Assembly (NCBI GenBank): GCA_028751875.1
Contig: CM054140.1
Span: 14,420,271-14,484,270 of the forward strand
Direction of reading: 5' to 3'
DNA length: 64,000 bases
Source: Rapana venosa
Lineage: Eukaryota > Mollusca > Gastropoda > Neogastropoda > Muricidae
The notes under the pieces: generated by a model
Seen by the model: the letters and a program-made list of their open reading frames with translations, nothing else
Database searches by the model: none
What the model was told of the DNA's origin: nothing
Translations under genes and position numbers: made by a program
In this document: positions 1-12,380 of the stretch, piece after piece
Numbering within the stretch: the first letter of the stretch is position 1
How the letters are laid out: each line of letters opens with the position of its first letter

Positions 1-244
1 AATGCACACACACGCAACATACACACAATGCACACATGCCACAAATACTCCCATCCATGCATCAACAAAACAACAAAAAGGAATGCTATGCATATAACTA
101 AAAAACAAAAATAACCTTAAACAGTATAAAAGAACACACAATAATAAAAATGATAACATGTGAAAGGAGCACACTCAAAACAACTTGTTCACCACATTCA
201 GAAACATGATCACCCTAAGAACTCCAGAATGTCCTAGTTCTTAC
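1..244. other. Intronic sequence after exon 12
   Basis: Starts with CA-rich sequence (1-50) and is then A-rich; no coding signal seen. It belongs to the intron after exon 12. Confidence 0.6.
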
Positions 245-304
245 CATTTTGATCACCTGGTCACACTGCATGATTTGTTCCCGCACTTTTCCCAGCAGCT
301 CCAC
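245..304 (-). CDS. Exon 12 of the F-BAR RhoGAP gene (last in window)
   Basis: 60 bp, 20 codons, phase 0 to 0; acceptor CATCTTTTTCAG, donor GTAAGA. Encodes [14 protein letters not shown], the family's conserved segment with a Gln-Cys-Asp. The coding sequence continues beyond base 1. Confidence 0.93.
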
Positions 305-2052
305 CTGAAAAAGATGTCCATGTTTCTCTTGAACGCTGATTATTTCGATTTTTGGCCCAAAGCTTGTCCCTCTTTTTTTGGATCTCACTCCAGTTTTAAC
401 ACCACCCAAGTCCATGTGCCAATTATACACATTAAAAGATGTTTTTTTAAATGCGTATGCAATCTAGGGGGGGGGGGGGGGGGGGGGGACAGCCTAGCCA
501 CTAGTACACCAAACTCCTGATTTAACAGCAACAGAGAGCACAGGTCTGAGATCCCACAATGGTGTCTACCTAAGGAGAGTTCTCCCTTGGACATAACATT
601 GGTTCTTAATCCAGCCCCCTTCAAGTCCTTTTTAATGAGTCTATAAAATGAGGTACCTTGTGTGAACACATACAGCAGATTTTGCATACACATTAGATAT
701 CTATCCATCTTTCACAGAAGGCAAGCTAAATAGCCATTAGCATGGATGAAATAAACATGCCCAGCATTCAACTTGCAACCTGGAAGAAGAGAGGCTTCAC
801 CAAGTTCAGACCAGCCTCCCATGTCAGAAAAAAAACTGAACCATGCCTTTCTATTAACTTTTCCCTCTCATGTTCAAAATCTAACTCACTGAATTAAAAT
901 TCCAGATCAGAATCTTTTTTAAACAGGCATGCACTATCTTTCTTCCTAAAATCTTTCAACCAACTATGACATTGTTTCATTTTGTGCAATACATTAACAT
1001 TTTTGTTTTCTCTTTGACACAAGAAAATGACCTAAGAAATTCCAACATATTTGTTCAGCCTGTATAATACCCATGAATATTGTTTGCCCATATAATAAGC
1101 ACACTCACAGTACAGCTATCACAGCTCTGTTCAATACCTTTGTTTTTTCCAGAGATCGCTGCCTGTGGTTGGCTTCAGCTACACAAGCTTTATAGGTAGT
1201 CTCTGCCTCTGCAGACTGCAACATACAGAACATTATTCAGTATCCCTTTGCATGACAAACTGACAATATGCACTGGTTATATTCTATCCTTGAACTACAC
1301 TTCAACACTTAGATTACAAAACAAAACATAAGCACATGGGACAGTGGTCTTGTGGTAAGCATGTAGCTAGAAAGCCGGAGATCCTTAATCAAAACCCACC
1401 TGAAGCAGGACTTTTCCCACTTTCACTAAACCATGATTGGTGGTCTGGGTACTTGTCTTTACATTCAGACAATAAATGAGGTTCCATGAGTACACATTCA
1501 GTGTATGTAATAAGAACCACAACGAAAATGCCTATGACAATGAAAGTGTTGTTCCCTAGTAAGACTGCTGGGAAAAAAATACTCTCACAAGTTACAAATA
1601 TAAAGGCAACCAACAAAATTAACAAACACACACACACGCATACACATAAACACACACAAAAGGTTGGCCACTTTTTCTCACCAAGGGGAACAGTCAAATT
1701 TCAAGCAGAGAAATATGGCATGATCCAATGTTACATTATACATAGTGCGTAAACAAAGCAATAATGTAAATTCACTCCCTAGCCAATTACTCTTCATGAC
1801 CCTCAGCTACAAATCTTTCACAGTACCAAATCATCAGTAAAATGTTTGTTGAAAAAGTTCACCTTATGCATAGCATCTTCTTCAGACTTTTTCTTCTTCT
1901 CCATTTTCTCCCCCTCAGCCTTCTGTAATGTTTCACGCACACGTTCCAGTTCCTGCTGTCGACTAATGTAGAGTGCCTGTGCTTTCCGTAGGTTGTTTAC
2001 CGTTTCTTGCTGCAAGATAAATATATACATTATATATATATATATATGTGTG

Positions 2053-2114
<62 letters not shown>

Positions 2115-5100
2115 GTATGTGTGTGTGTATCATCATATATATATCATCATCAGAAGAAGAAAAAGAAGAAGAAAAACTTCACAAAGTCTCTTTCTCATGA
2201 AGCTCAGATTCATTCACACTGAATACAATTCATATAAATTCATATTAACCTAACTCTTAGAAATCATTGGTTAGATATACTTGAAATGTAGTGCATAAAT
2301 TCATAACATACAAGTTAAAATAAAATGCAGCTGCGTTAATGGAGGGAAAAACATCAGTCATTAATAAAGTATGAATATGTTTAAGCAATCTGTTTACCAA
2401 AATAATGCCTGCGATGTTCCTGAACAATTCTTTGGGCTGAAAGCTAGAAAAATGATCCTAACAACCCAGCTTCCTCAGTCTAAATGTACATTGACATGAA
2501 CAGTGTACATGTACATTAATCAGTGTACATGTACATTAATATAATCAGTGTACATGTACATTGATATAATCAGTGTACATGTACATTAATATTCAATATC
2601 ACTTTGTTCCCATTTCCTTGTAGCCACCTACTGACCACTGAATCACACTGAAACGAAATACGGTCACTTCTCGAGTTACTGCTTAATATTTTTGGAATTA
2701 ACTAATTGAATAATATATCAAAACAAGTGCAAACTTTATTTTAAAGATAAAGACAAAAATGCCCAGATTGCAAACTCAAACTGTGATGAGTGAGCAAAAG
2801 TGTAAACTGGGTCGGCCCTAAAGAATCAAGCTGAGGAAGAAAACAAAGACACCAGCAATGACTGTTTCCTCAAACTTACCATTCTGCGAACCTCTCTGTC
2901 CCAGTTTTCCTTCACTGATTTTCTGACTCTGTCATGCTCATTCCGCCTTGTTGCTAGTGGCTGAAAAACAACATTACAGAAACTGAAGCATTGCATAATA
3001 GAGACTGCAAGATATCAAATGATCTTTGGGAAACTGTATGATAGTACATAGTCAAAAGCTAAACAAAAACAAAAAATCAAATAAGAAATAATCACACACA
3101 GTACAACCTTTCTACAAGACCCTAAAAAAAAAAGTTTAAAATTTGGTCATTACACAGAGGTATTTACCAAGTGATATACTGTTCACTACTGCTTTCACAC
3201 TCTCACAAACACATGCACACTAAAACATGAGTGGGCACGAGGTACACACACACATGCATGCATGCGCACACACACACATGCACCCACACACACACTCACC
3301 CACACACACACACACGCACCCACACACACACACACTGTTCTCAATAAGTGTCTCTAAAGATATCAAACGTACCAAGATATGTGAACACAGTCTTGCCACG
3401 TACATTCCAAATACACAAACCAATGAATAAACCAAAAAACAATACCACATACATGGGACAAAACCACCCTAAGTCAATTATCAACAGGTACTTGTTTCAA
3501 AGAAAACTTTCTCAATGGGAGACGTTATAGCAGAAAATTTCACAAAATTTCAAAGTAATCAACACAAAATCATATAAATTTTGCCTCTCATTTCTTTTGC
3601 TTCCAAAGAGGCGATGGAAAGAGAATGCTGACTAAAGTCAAAAATGATTCACGACAAAGTAGCTACCATTTCAAATGATCTGTTCAACCAGCATTTTTTT
3701 CAATAGCAGAGGTATTCAATACAAAGTAGCATGCCACAGAAATGCATTTATAATTACTTACAAACTAAAACAAAATAATATACAATTTTTCCTTAGATAA
3801 AATAACTACTGCGCACAAAAAATAAAGCAAAACAATATGTGATTTTTCCTTGAATGAAATAACTTTTCTGCACAATCTTTCAACAACAAACGTATTGATT
3901 TTTGTAACATCAATTTCATTTTGGCAATCCACCGAGCAACAGCTAAATATTACCTCAACAAATTTGGATGTATGCAGCAAAGCTTGTGAAGCTTGTAAGT
4001 TGGAAGCAAATTCAGCATCCTGAAACACAGCATTGAAAACACTGTTTGACACTGTCCATAATTTCCCACACACGCATACGTAAAGCACGATTAAAGACTT
4101 TTCACTATCAAAATTCTTTCCTACAAACTACAAACTTTTACTTTCACTGAGACCGAGACCTATTACTATACCATAAAGTTCACTTGATCACATGCAAGAT
4201 CCAGATTATAATGGTTTAACCACTAAACAGCCCCACCCCGGAAATTTTCCAGGGCTAAATGTGCACACTATTACGCTCTGCAACCTGGAAAATTTCCAGG
4301 GTTTCGAACCAAAGTAAACAAGCCAGCTTCCTTGGCAATAGTTAAAGGGAAAAAACTCCAAAATTATAGATCACTCTCCTGTTACTTGGCAAATCCAGCT
4401 ACAAAAACTGAGGCAAACACGATCATTTTTTAGCTCATATTTTGTGTTATTATGCAAGACTGCTTGGGCAGTTCTTGTTCAAAATGGCTGACATTTCTCA
4501 TTAAAGGTATCAATAACTGCCAAAAAAGTGGTAAATAAATCTTTAGATAATCCCGACAGTGATGAAAACGATCGTGTATGATTCAGGAGATAGTGCATTT
4601 TTTAAAAATGACAGATTTTGCCTGGACTTTTGTTTGACAATATTGAGATGAGGGTACTCAGAATGACAGTGGTGATGAAGAAAGTGTATTTTTGGTCGAT
4701 TTTTTTACATTTAAATATATTTTCGTAGTGAAATATCATGCTAACTAATTTGAGCTTGCCTCAAAGCAATCTACGATATATATATACTGTCATTGGGCAG
4801 ACTATCAGGATGATTCATTTAGTCATTTCTTAGTAAGAGGGACCTGAACATAGCAAGTGGTACATGAGAATTTTATTCCCCGGCATATAGGGTGCACTTG
4901 CACTCGGCAGTTAAGAGGTTAAATGCCTTCTGGCAGATGGACAGACAGACAGATAGACAAACAGACGGACACAAAACATACCTGACTAAGAGCAGTGCAG
5001 AAGACAGACTGAAGTGGTAAAAAGCCTTCACTGGTTAGCACTGGCTGCATGCTATGAGCGATACGAGCCAGGCTCTTCGCATACTCCATCTCTGAAACAA

Positions 5101-6361
5101 ACAACAGCTTATGTTTTGGCACATGATCTTCCAGATGCAGAAATGATTGATCACTTCACGAACATAGTGGTTAGTATATACGCTGGATTTCCTGCTCAAA
5201 GATCTTGGATTCTAGCCCCATGAGATGCACATATATATTTGATTTCTTGGGGACTATAGCCAACATCTACCTGGAATGAGCATCCATGGTTTCTGTGGGC
5301 AGATGGGTCACAAAGTCAAGAGTCATCCACTCTTTAGATATGCATAGCACAGTATTTTTTTGTTGTTTTTTTTATTATCACTCAAGTTACCTGACTAACA
5401 CTATTATGAGTCTTGTGTCCCTCAGTATTAGCTGATGCCAGCATAATTATGTGACAAAAGGGAGTACTGCTTTAATAATGCTTATCTGGATTTTTTTTTT
5501 AAAACACAACCAATCTGTATAACCTCATTAACCTATCATTATCTCCAACTGTTGTGCAGATCGCATCATTTTTGTTTGCTGTTTCTCATTCCTTGGCTAG
5601 AGCTTCAAGATTTCTGGATATATGCCACCGTTTCTGCCCACCATTAAGGAAGCTGCATTCAGACAGTGGGGAATGATCACAGTTTGATTTCAACTAATTC
5701 AACACATCAATTAGTACAAACACAATAAGACAAATTCTCACCCAGTTGGTATTTCTTTTCAATGTAGCTGATGACGTCCCTTGTGTAACGGGACCATGCT
5801 TTCGCACGCTGTAGCGCAAGGTCAAGGCCAGCTTCTAACCCCACAAGGACAGCATCCAACTCTTCAGGTGTTAATGCTGCCAACAATCATCCCAAATCAT
5901 GAACACTATGGCAATTAGAAGGGGTGGGTGGAGCTGGCAGCAAAAAGAGCAAAATAAAAAAGCATGCACACACACTAATTTCACCATGAGCATTTTAAAT
6001 ATCTTAGAAAAGGAAGATATCAAATTTATCTTTCTCTGCATCATAAATGACTTTCCTCCAGCTCCAAGCCATTCCCTTCACAGAAGTATGACGCATATAA
6101 AAGTGATCCCAAGCATCATGACAATATCTTTCCTTTTTTTAACATTCCTGTACATGTTTGATTTAAACAACAACAAAAATGCATTCCTTTCAATAATGTT
6201 CCCATCTGTAAAGCTACTACACCTGTCAAAACATACAAGAAAAGATAACACAGGATATAAAACCACAACAGGTTTATATAAACACACAAACACATACACA
6301 CACACACACGCCAGCACGCACACACACGCACGCACGCACACACACACACACGCACACACTC

Positions 6362-6403
<42 letters not shown>

Positions 6404-6885
6404 GAAACAAACTCACGTTTTTTAGGTTCCTGTTTTTCTACAACTCTCTCATCTGGCTGGGTTGGTTTGGCAAGGTTATCACAGGACATGACTTTGGTAT
6501 CTGTGTTCAGTTGCTGCTGCTGCTGAGTGACTATATCTCCCATGAGGTACTCAGAAACACTGCACACATGACACGGAAGATAATAGCCTGTCTATCACCT
6601 CTGTAGTAGCTCTTGCCCATACTTTTCACACAGAACTCACACAAAGCATGCACAAGTACAGTATATACGGAAACATATGGCAGTATTGAACTGGAAAATA
6701 AAGGCAAATATGCATCTCTCTAATGATCAATAATCTGCATGTGCACACTGATATGCGTGTGTACACACACACTCACACATGCATGCATACACACGCGCAC
6801 GCACACACACATACTAATGCATTCATGCACAAAAACGTGCACACACATACACACACATATGCACACACACACTCGGATGCACTCA

Positions 6886-6921
<36 letters not shown>

Positions 6922-7847
6922 CCTACCTCCGGCTAAAGGCTAGGGCAACCTGATCAATGGCATCCAAATAAAACTGCAATTCTTCCTCATCCAGCTGAAG
7001 CTCTTCACTGTCATGAGCTGAAACACATCAAACAATATGTCCATAGCTCCTTGACACATTCTAAGCAATACTTAATCATTCAGATTGGTGCCAGAGCCCA
7101 CAAGTGACTTCAAGGCATTTCTGAACTGAAAATACAAAAGTGTGAAGTAATAAAAGAAAACGCAAAATATGTTTAAGATTAACCTACACAAAAAAACAAA
7201 TACTTTCACAAAGGAATGAACCCTTACACAAAAAAATCACACCTAATGTAAACATCAAGACGTACAATACTTTAAATAAAAAAATTTTAAATGCTGAACA
7301 TCCAAAAAGTTTAAAAAGATTTGTTTTTTTCAAAATACACGAGAAGCATAAAATACATGAGCAATTTCAGCCAAAAAGTCCATCTGTCATATTTGCAAAA
7401 TCTTGTTATTTTTATCTTTTGCCACAGATTTGCCGAAATTTTGATTTTGTTTTTATATGGGTGAGACCAGCAGACTGATTTAAACTGAATTTTGTTCATG
7501 AGTTTTACAAAGCAAGCCTCAAGCTTGTCTATCCTTTAAATACAACCAAAAAAAGGTGAAAACAAGAAACAAAAGCAAACATCTCTCACCTCTGATTTTA
7601 TTGATGAGAACTCTAGCAGCTGTAAAGATCTCTGGAGTTTTCAAGTCAGCGTAGCGCTGCATGGTATTTTTAAGAACAGCCAATACCTCCCCCAAAGAAT
7701 TTTGCAATACCACGCGAGCATCATCACCCGTTTCTGTACACAAATACAGATCAGCGTATATATTATATACAGTCAAAACTTCACATCTTACATCAATGAT
7801 CTGCTATCAATTTGCAATTTTGTCAGCACATTTTCTTAAATTCTGTG

Positions 7848-7895
<48 letters not shown>

Positions 7896-7924
7896 GCAGA
7901 GACAGAGAGTGTGTGTGTATGTGT

Positions 7925-7956
<32 letters not shown>

Positions 7957-8041
7957 TGTGTGTGTGTGTGTGTGTATGTGGGTATGTGTGAGTGTGTGTG
8001 TGGGCATGCGTGTGTGTGCATGTGTGCGTGTGTGTGCGCGC

Positions 8042-8090
<49 letters not shown>

Positions 8091-8097
8091 TGTGTGG

Positions 8098-8146
<49 letters not shown>

Positions 8147-8190
8147 TGTGTTGTGGCATGCGTGTGGTGTGCATGGCGTGTGTGTGGCGC

Positions 8191-8224
<34 letters not shown>

Positions 8225-11200
8225 TGTGTCTTATCATTCATGTTATACAAATGATTTTTTTTTCATAAAAATACGTGTGAGTGTTATTATTTTAGACTGT
8301 TCAATATCTTAAAAGAACATAGTATTGATTTAATTGATATTTGTCTTATACAACATGTTATAACAATTTGACATACTATTAAAATGCGTGAGCATGGGTA
8401 CGAAAGTTTACAATGTGCGAGCGTGCGTGCGCGTGCGCGAGTGACTGTTTGTGAATGTGCGGACGTACGGGTTTACTAGTGCGCACATGAGAAAAGTGAT
8501 TTTTGTTGGGGTGGGTTTGTGGCTGGCTGAGATATTGCTGATTTGTGGATGCTTTTTATCTCATGATGGGTGTGTGCTGATGTTGGACAGTGTGTGTGTG
8601 TGTTTTAAATACTATGTTTAAATGTTTATTGTTTTTATGTATGGTGAGTAACCCACCAGAATTTCTCTGTCTTTGAAATAATAAAGGTTTTCGAATTTGA
8701 ATTTGAAGCATGCATGCTCGTAACATGTGATGTACACTCATATGTACCATGCCCATGTAAATGTATACTACAGACTGTACATTCTTAAGGGTCTGGATAC
8801 CTGTTTTATCAGCTGTTCAGTAATTCTGAGCAAATACTCACTACCTCAATTATTTCTATTCCTCGATAATGTGAACTTACCCAAGCCTTGAATGAAGACA
8901 TTCTTTAGTTTGGCAAGGGTGTCGGAGAAGTTTTTGACATCATGAGTGAGTGCGAGGATTTCACTGTGATCAACGACGACAGGGTCAGCAGGATCATTGC
9001 CGATGGTGCTTAGTGAGGTGCTCTTGGCAATAGTGGGGGGAGAGCCAGAGCTACTGGAATTCATTTCTCCGCTGACTGATAGGTGATGCATGGCGCTCTC
9101 AAAGGAAGGATTCAAATCTGAGGATGTCTGCAAAAGAAGACACAAAAGAACAATAGAACATGCATGTACAACTACAAGTGTCAACACAAACACAGAAGAT
9201 TGAAGAGCCAGAAGCAAGAAACAACTTTGCATGTTATTCAACATTTCTACTACTGGAAAATTCCTCAGTAAGAGCTGTGCTAAAATATTCACATATATTA
9301 AAACCCCCAGCTATCATGGCACAGCGGTTAATGTGCTGGGTTCCTCATTCCCTGGCTGGAAAGTCTCAAGTTCAACTCCTAATCCATAGCTGTCAAACTC
9401 TGAGACTCAAAAATAGGAATCCTGGTGGGGGGTGGGTTCGGGAGGGGGGCATAGCCCTCCCCCTGTAAAAGCAGGGGTGAGGGGGCGCAGCCCCCTGAAG
9501 CTGAAGCACTTTTTATATTTAGACAAGCAAATTTCTTATCTCCTGAAATGAAAACCACATTAACTTTTTTTTTTTAACCACACATTAAGAAATATACCAT
9601 CTATTTAGCAAATCTTCTTAAAGATTCAACCAGACTGAAATTGGAATAGCAATTCTTGTCTACACATTGCCAATATGAGAATGGAGATTTCTTCTAAAGT
9701 TCTAATATACTTCTATGTACTAAAGTTAACACTTTGTTAACAGTTCACTTGGACTGGCTCCTCTGGCCCTGGGGCAGCTGACAACACAACACACCAAAAA
9801 ATATGAAAGAAGAAGAAAATTAACCTACTAACCCTTCTGCCCCAAACAAACAAACAAAAATCTCTCTAAAAAAAAAAAAGCAATGTTGTTCTGCACATCT
9901 CCTCAAAGTCAGGCTACACCATTTTTCTTTTCACCATTTGGGAGGTTGATGACTTCGCTTTTTTCAAGGAGTCCTGGCTGAACTTCTGCTGGTAGCAAAA
10001 TCCATTAAAGTTTGCCTTTGCAACCATCATGTTCAGCATGTCTGTGCTGAGGGACCCCCTGAAGCATGTTTTGTTTTTTCGGACCTGGCTGAATAGCCGC
10101 TCATAACTGGCATTGCTGTGAGGCAGGGACAGGAGCCAGCCTATCAAAGGCTAACATACCAAAGCGTTTTTCTTTGGCCAGCAAAACCCACTTCTGGTCT
10201 TCTCTTTGCAAGTCACAGACAGCTTGTGGCAAGTCAAGTAGTTTGTGGCCATTGAATTGGTCCTGAAGCTGGTCTGTTGCTTCTGACAGTTCTTCCTCAT
10301 CATGTTGAAGAACCAGACATGGAAATTTCTGTATGAAAAACTGTACGTCCTCCCATTTTGAACTGCCAGCTTTTGTGGTATCAGCGACCTGTGCAATGAA
10401 TTAGAACAGGGTCCTGGAGGGGAAATTTTGAAATAATGTAGTCACAGGCTGTGATCGCTTCTGTACAAAAATCCAAAGAAGTCTGGAAAAATTCAGCCTG
10501 AACCACAGGTGGCAGAGTTTTTGACAGAGCAGAGGTTGCAGCCCCAACAAAAAGATCATTGCCTTCTTTCTGATTTTTTCTTGTTTTGTAAGCAATGTTA
10601 ATTGCTTCTTTGGATTTTTGTACAGAAGCGATCACAAATTTACTGCGAGTCTTACAAAGAATCCCCAGTAGTATGCTTCACAAAGCATGATCAGTGGCTT
10701 TTCAGCCTGCACCATTTTGTTGGTCGTCTCAAAGACAGGAACAACAGCCTTCAGAAAACTGGCATATGTCAGCATCAGAGGGTCAGACAAAGCATCGAAG
10801 ATCCTTTCTTGTCTTCCAGTTCCCAAATCTGACACTCCAGATTTCTTCGCTGGTGGCTCCCTGATGCTGCCACTGGTCTGTTTCCTTGTCTGACCAGCAG
10901 AGCCACCAGTGACTAGAGTGCTCTCTTTCCTCTGTGCTGCAGGGGGTGTGGCAGAAAGAGTTCCTGAAGATGATGAACTGGGAAGCGAACGCTGGCTGCT
11001 TTTCTTTGGTATGTGGTAGGAAAACATTACAAAGCGTAATTTTTGTTTTTAATTTCAGAAACTGGAATATTTTCTTGTAAACTGGAAAATGAGAACCGAG
11101 ATTTGAATCTGGAAGAATTCCGAAAAATACAGATGGGTTGGCAGCTATGCCAATCCCATGAAGTAATAAAAACTTTAAAAGTTGGGAAGGTTTGGTTCCA

Positions 11201-12346
11201 GCCTGCTACTAACCCAAAATGAGTTTGTTATGGACTTATTGGGAAGACTAGGACCACACAGTTAAGCATCAATCCATCATCCACATAAATTACATGGTAC
11301 AATTTCAAAAGTGAAAGGTACTGGTAGGTATGCACCTGAATTTGACCTGGGAGAGTAAGAATCCCCACCCTTGATTCACCAGATGCCGGTGAGATTTGAA
11401 CTCATGACTTCATGGACCCACTTGATTGAACTCAGTCTTAACCACTAGACTGCCTTACCCCAGAAATTTTCCAGGGTGTCGAACCGAAGTAAACAAGCCT
11501 GATTCCTTGACTACAGTTAAAGGGAAAGAACTCCAAAATTAATGGAGGTCACTCTCCTGTTGCTTGGCAACATCCAGCTGCAAAAACTGTAGCAAAAACG
11601 ATCGTTTTTTAGCTCGTATTTTGTGTTTTTATGCATGACTGCTTGGGAAGTTCGTGTTCAAAATGGCTGACACTTCTTGTTGAAGGCATAAATAACTTTA
11701 CACAGCTGTAAAAGTGGCAAATAAAACTGTAGATTTACCTAACAGTGATGAAAACGATCGTGTATGATTCAGCTGATCGTGCATTAAAAAAAAAAAGAAT
11801 GAGATTTGGCCTAGACTTATGTTTGACGTTATTGAGATCGGGGTACTCAGAATGACAGTGGTGATAAAGAAATCATATTTTTGGTCAATTTTTTTACATT
11901 TTAAATATATTTTCGCAGTGAAATATCATGCTAACTAATTTGAGCTTGCCTAGAAGTAATCTACGATATATATACTGTCATTGGGCAGACTATCAGGAAT
12001 ATTCATGTACTAGTAGTTTCTGAGTAAGAGGGATATGAACATAGCAGTGGTACATAAGAATTTTATTCCCCGGCATATAGGGTGCACTTGCACTCGGCAG
12101 TTAAGAGGTTAACCACTCAGCTATAGCATCTGTCAGTACATAATATACCAATAATAAAGAATAATTCTTGTATAACGTGAAATCTTGCATTAAAACCTCA
12201 CTGCAATGTACTCATACCTTTTGCTCCAGTGCACACATATAATTTACAATACATAGGTTATACCCATATGAACACACTTTAAAAGTTAATACTACACATG
12301 GATACAAATAACAATACATGTATATATTGTAAACACAACTTTACAG

Positions 12347-12380
<34 letters not shown>

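Larger units (their letters stand above)
9388..11147 (-). mobile_element. hAT-family DNA transposon relic
   Basis: The left end CATAGCTGTCAA (9387-9398) and the right end, read inverted as CATAGCTGCCAA (ending 11147), agree at 11 of 12 bases and bound about 1.75 kb. Inside, a GC-rich hairpin-prone block at about 9420-9500 (GCATAGCCCTCCCCC and GGGGGCGCAGCCCCC) is followed by transposase remains on the minus strand. A clean 8-bp target duplication is not visible. Confidence 0.6.

Noticed and set aside
2495..2592. CRISPR-like regular repeat
   Set aside because: Units are adjacent with 0-6 bp between them, no spacers, and the genome is animal.
7836..8254. Long open frames of Cys/Val or Thr/His repeats over the GT tract, and similar ones at 1993-2253, 3220-3450, 6078-6397, 6720-6953, 17815-18036, 26948-27264
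   Set aside because: They are translations of dinucleotide repeats with no start context or domain.
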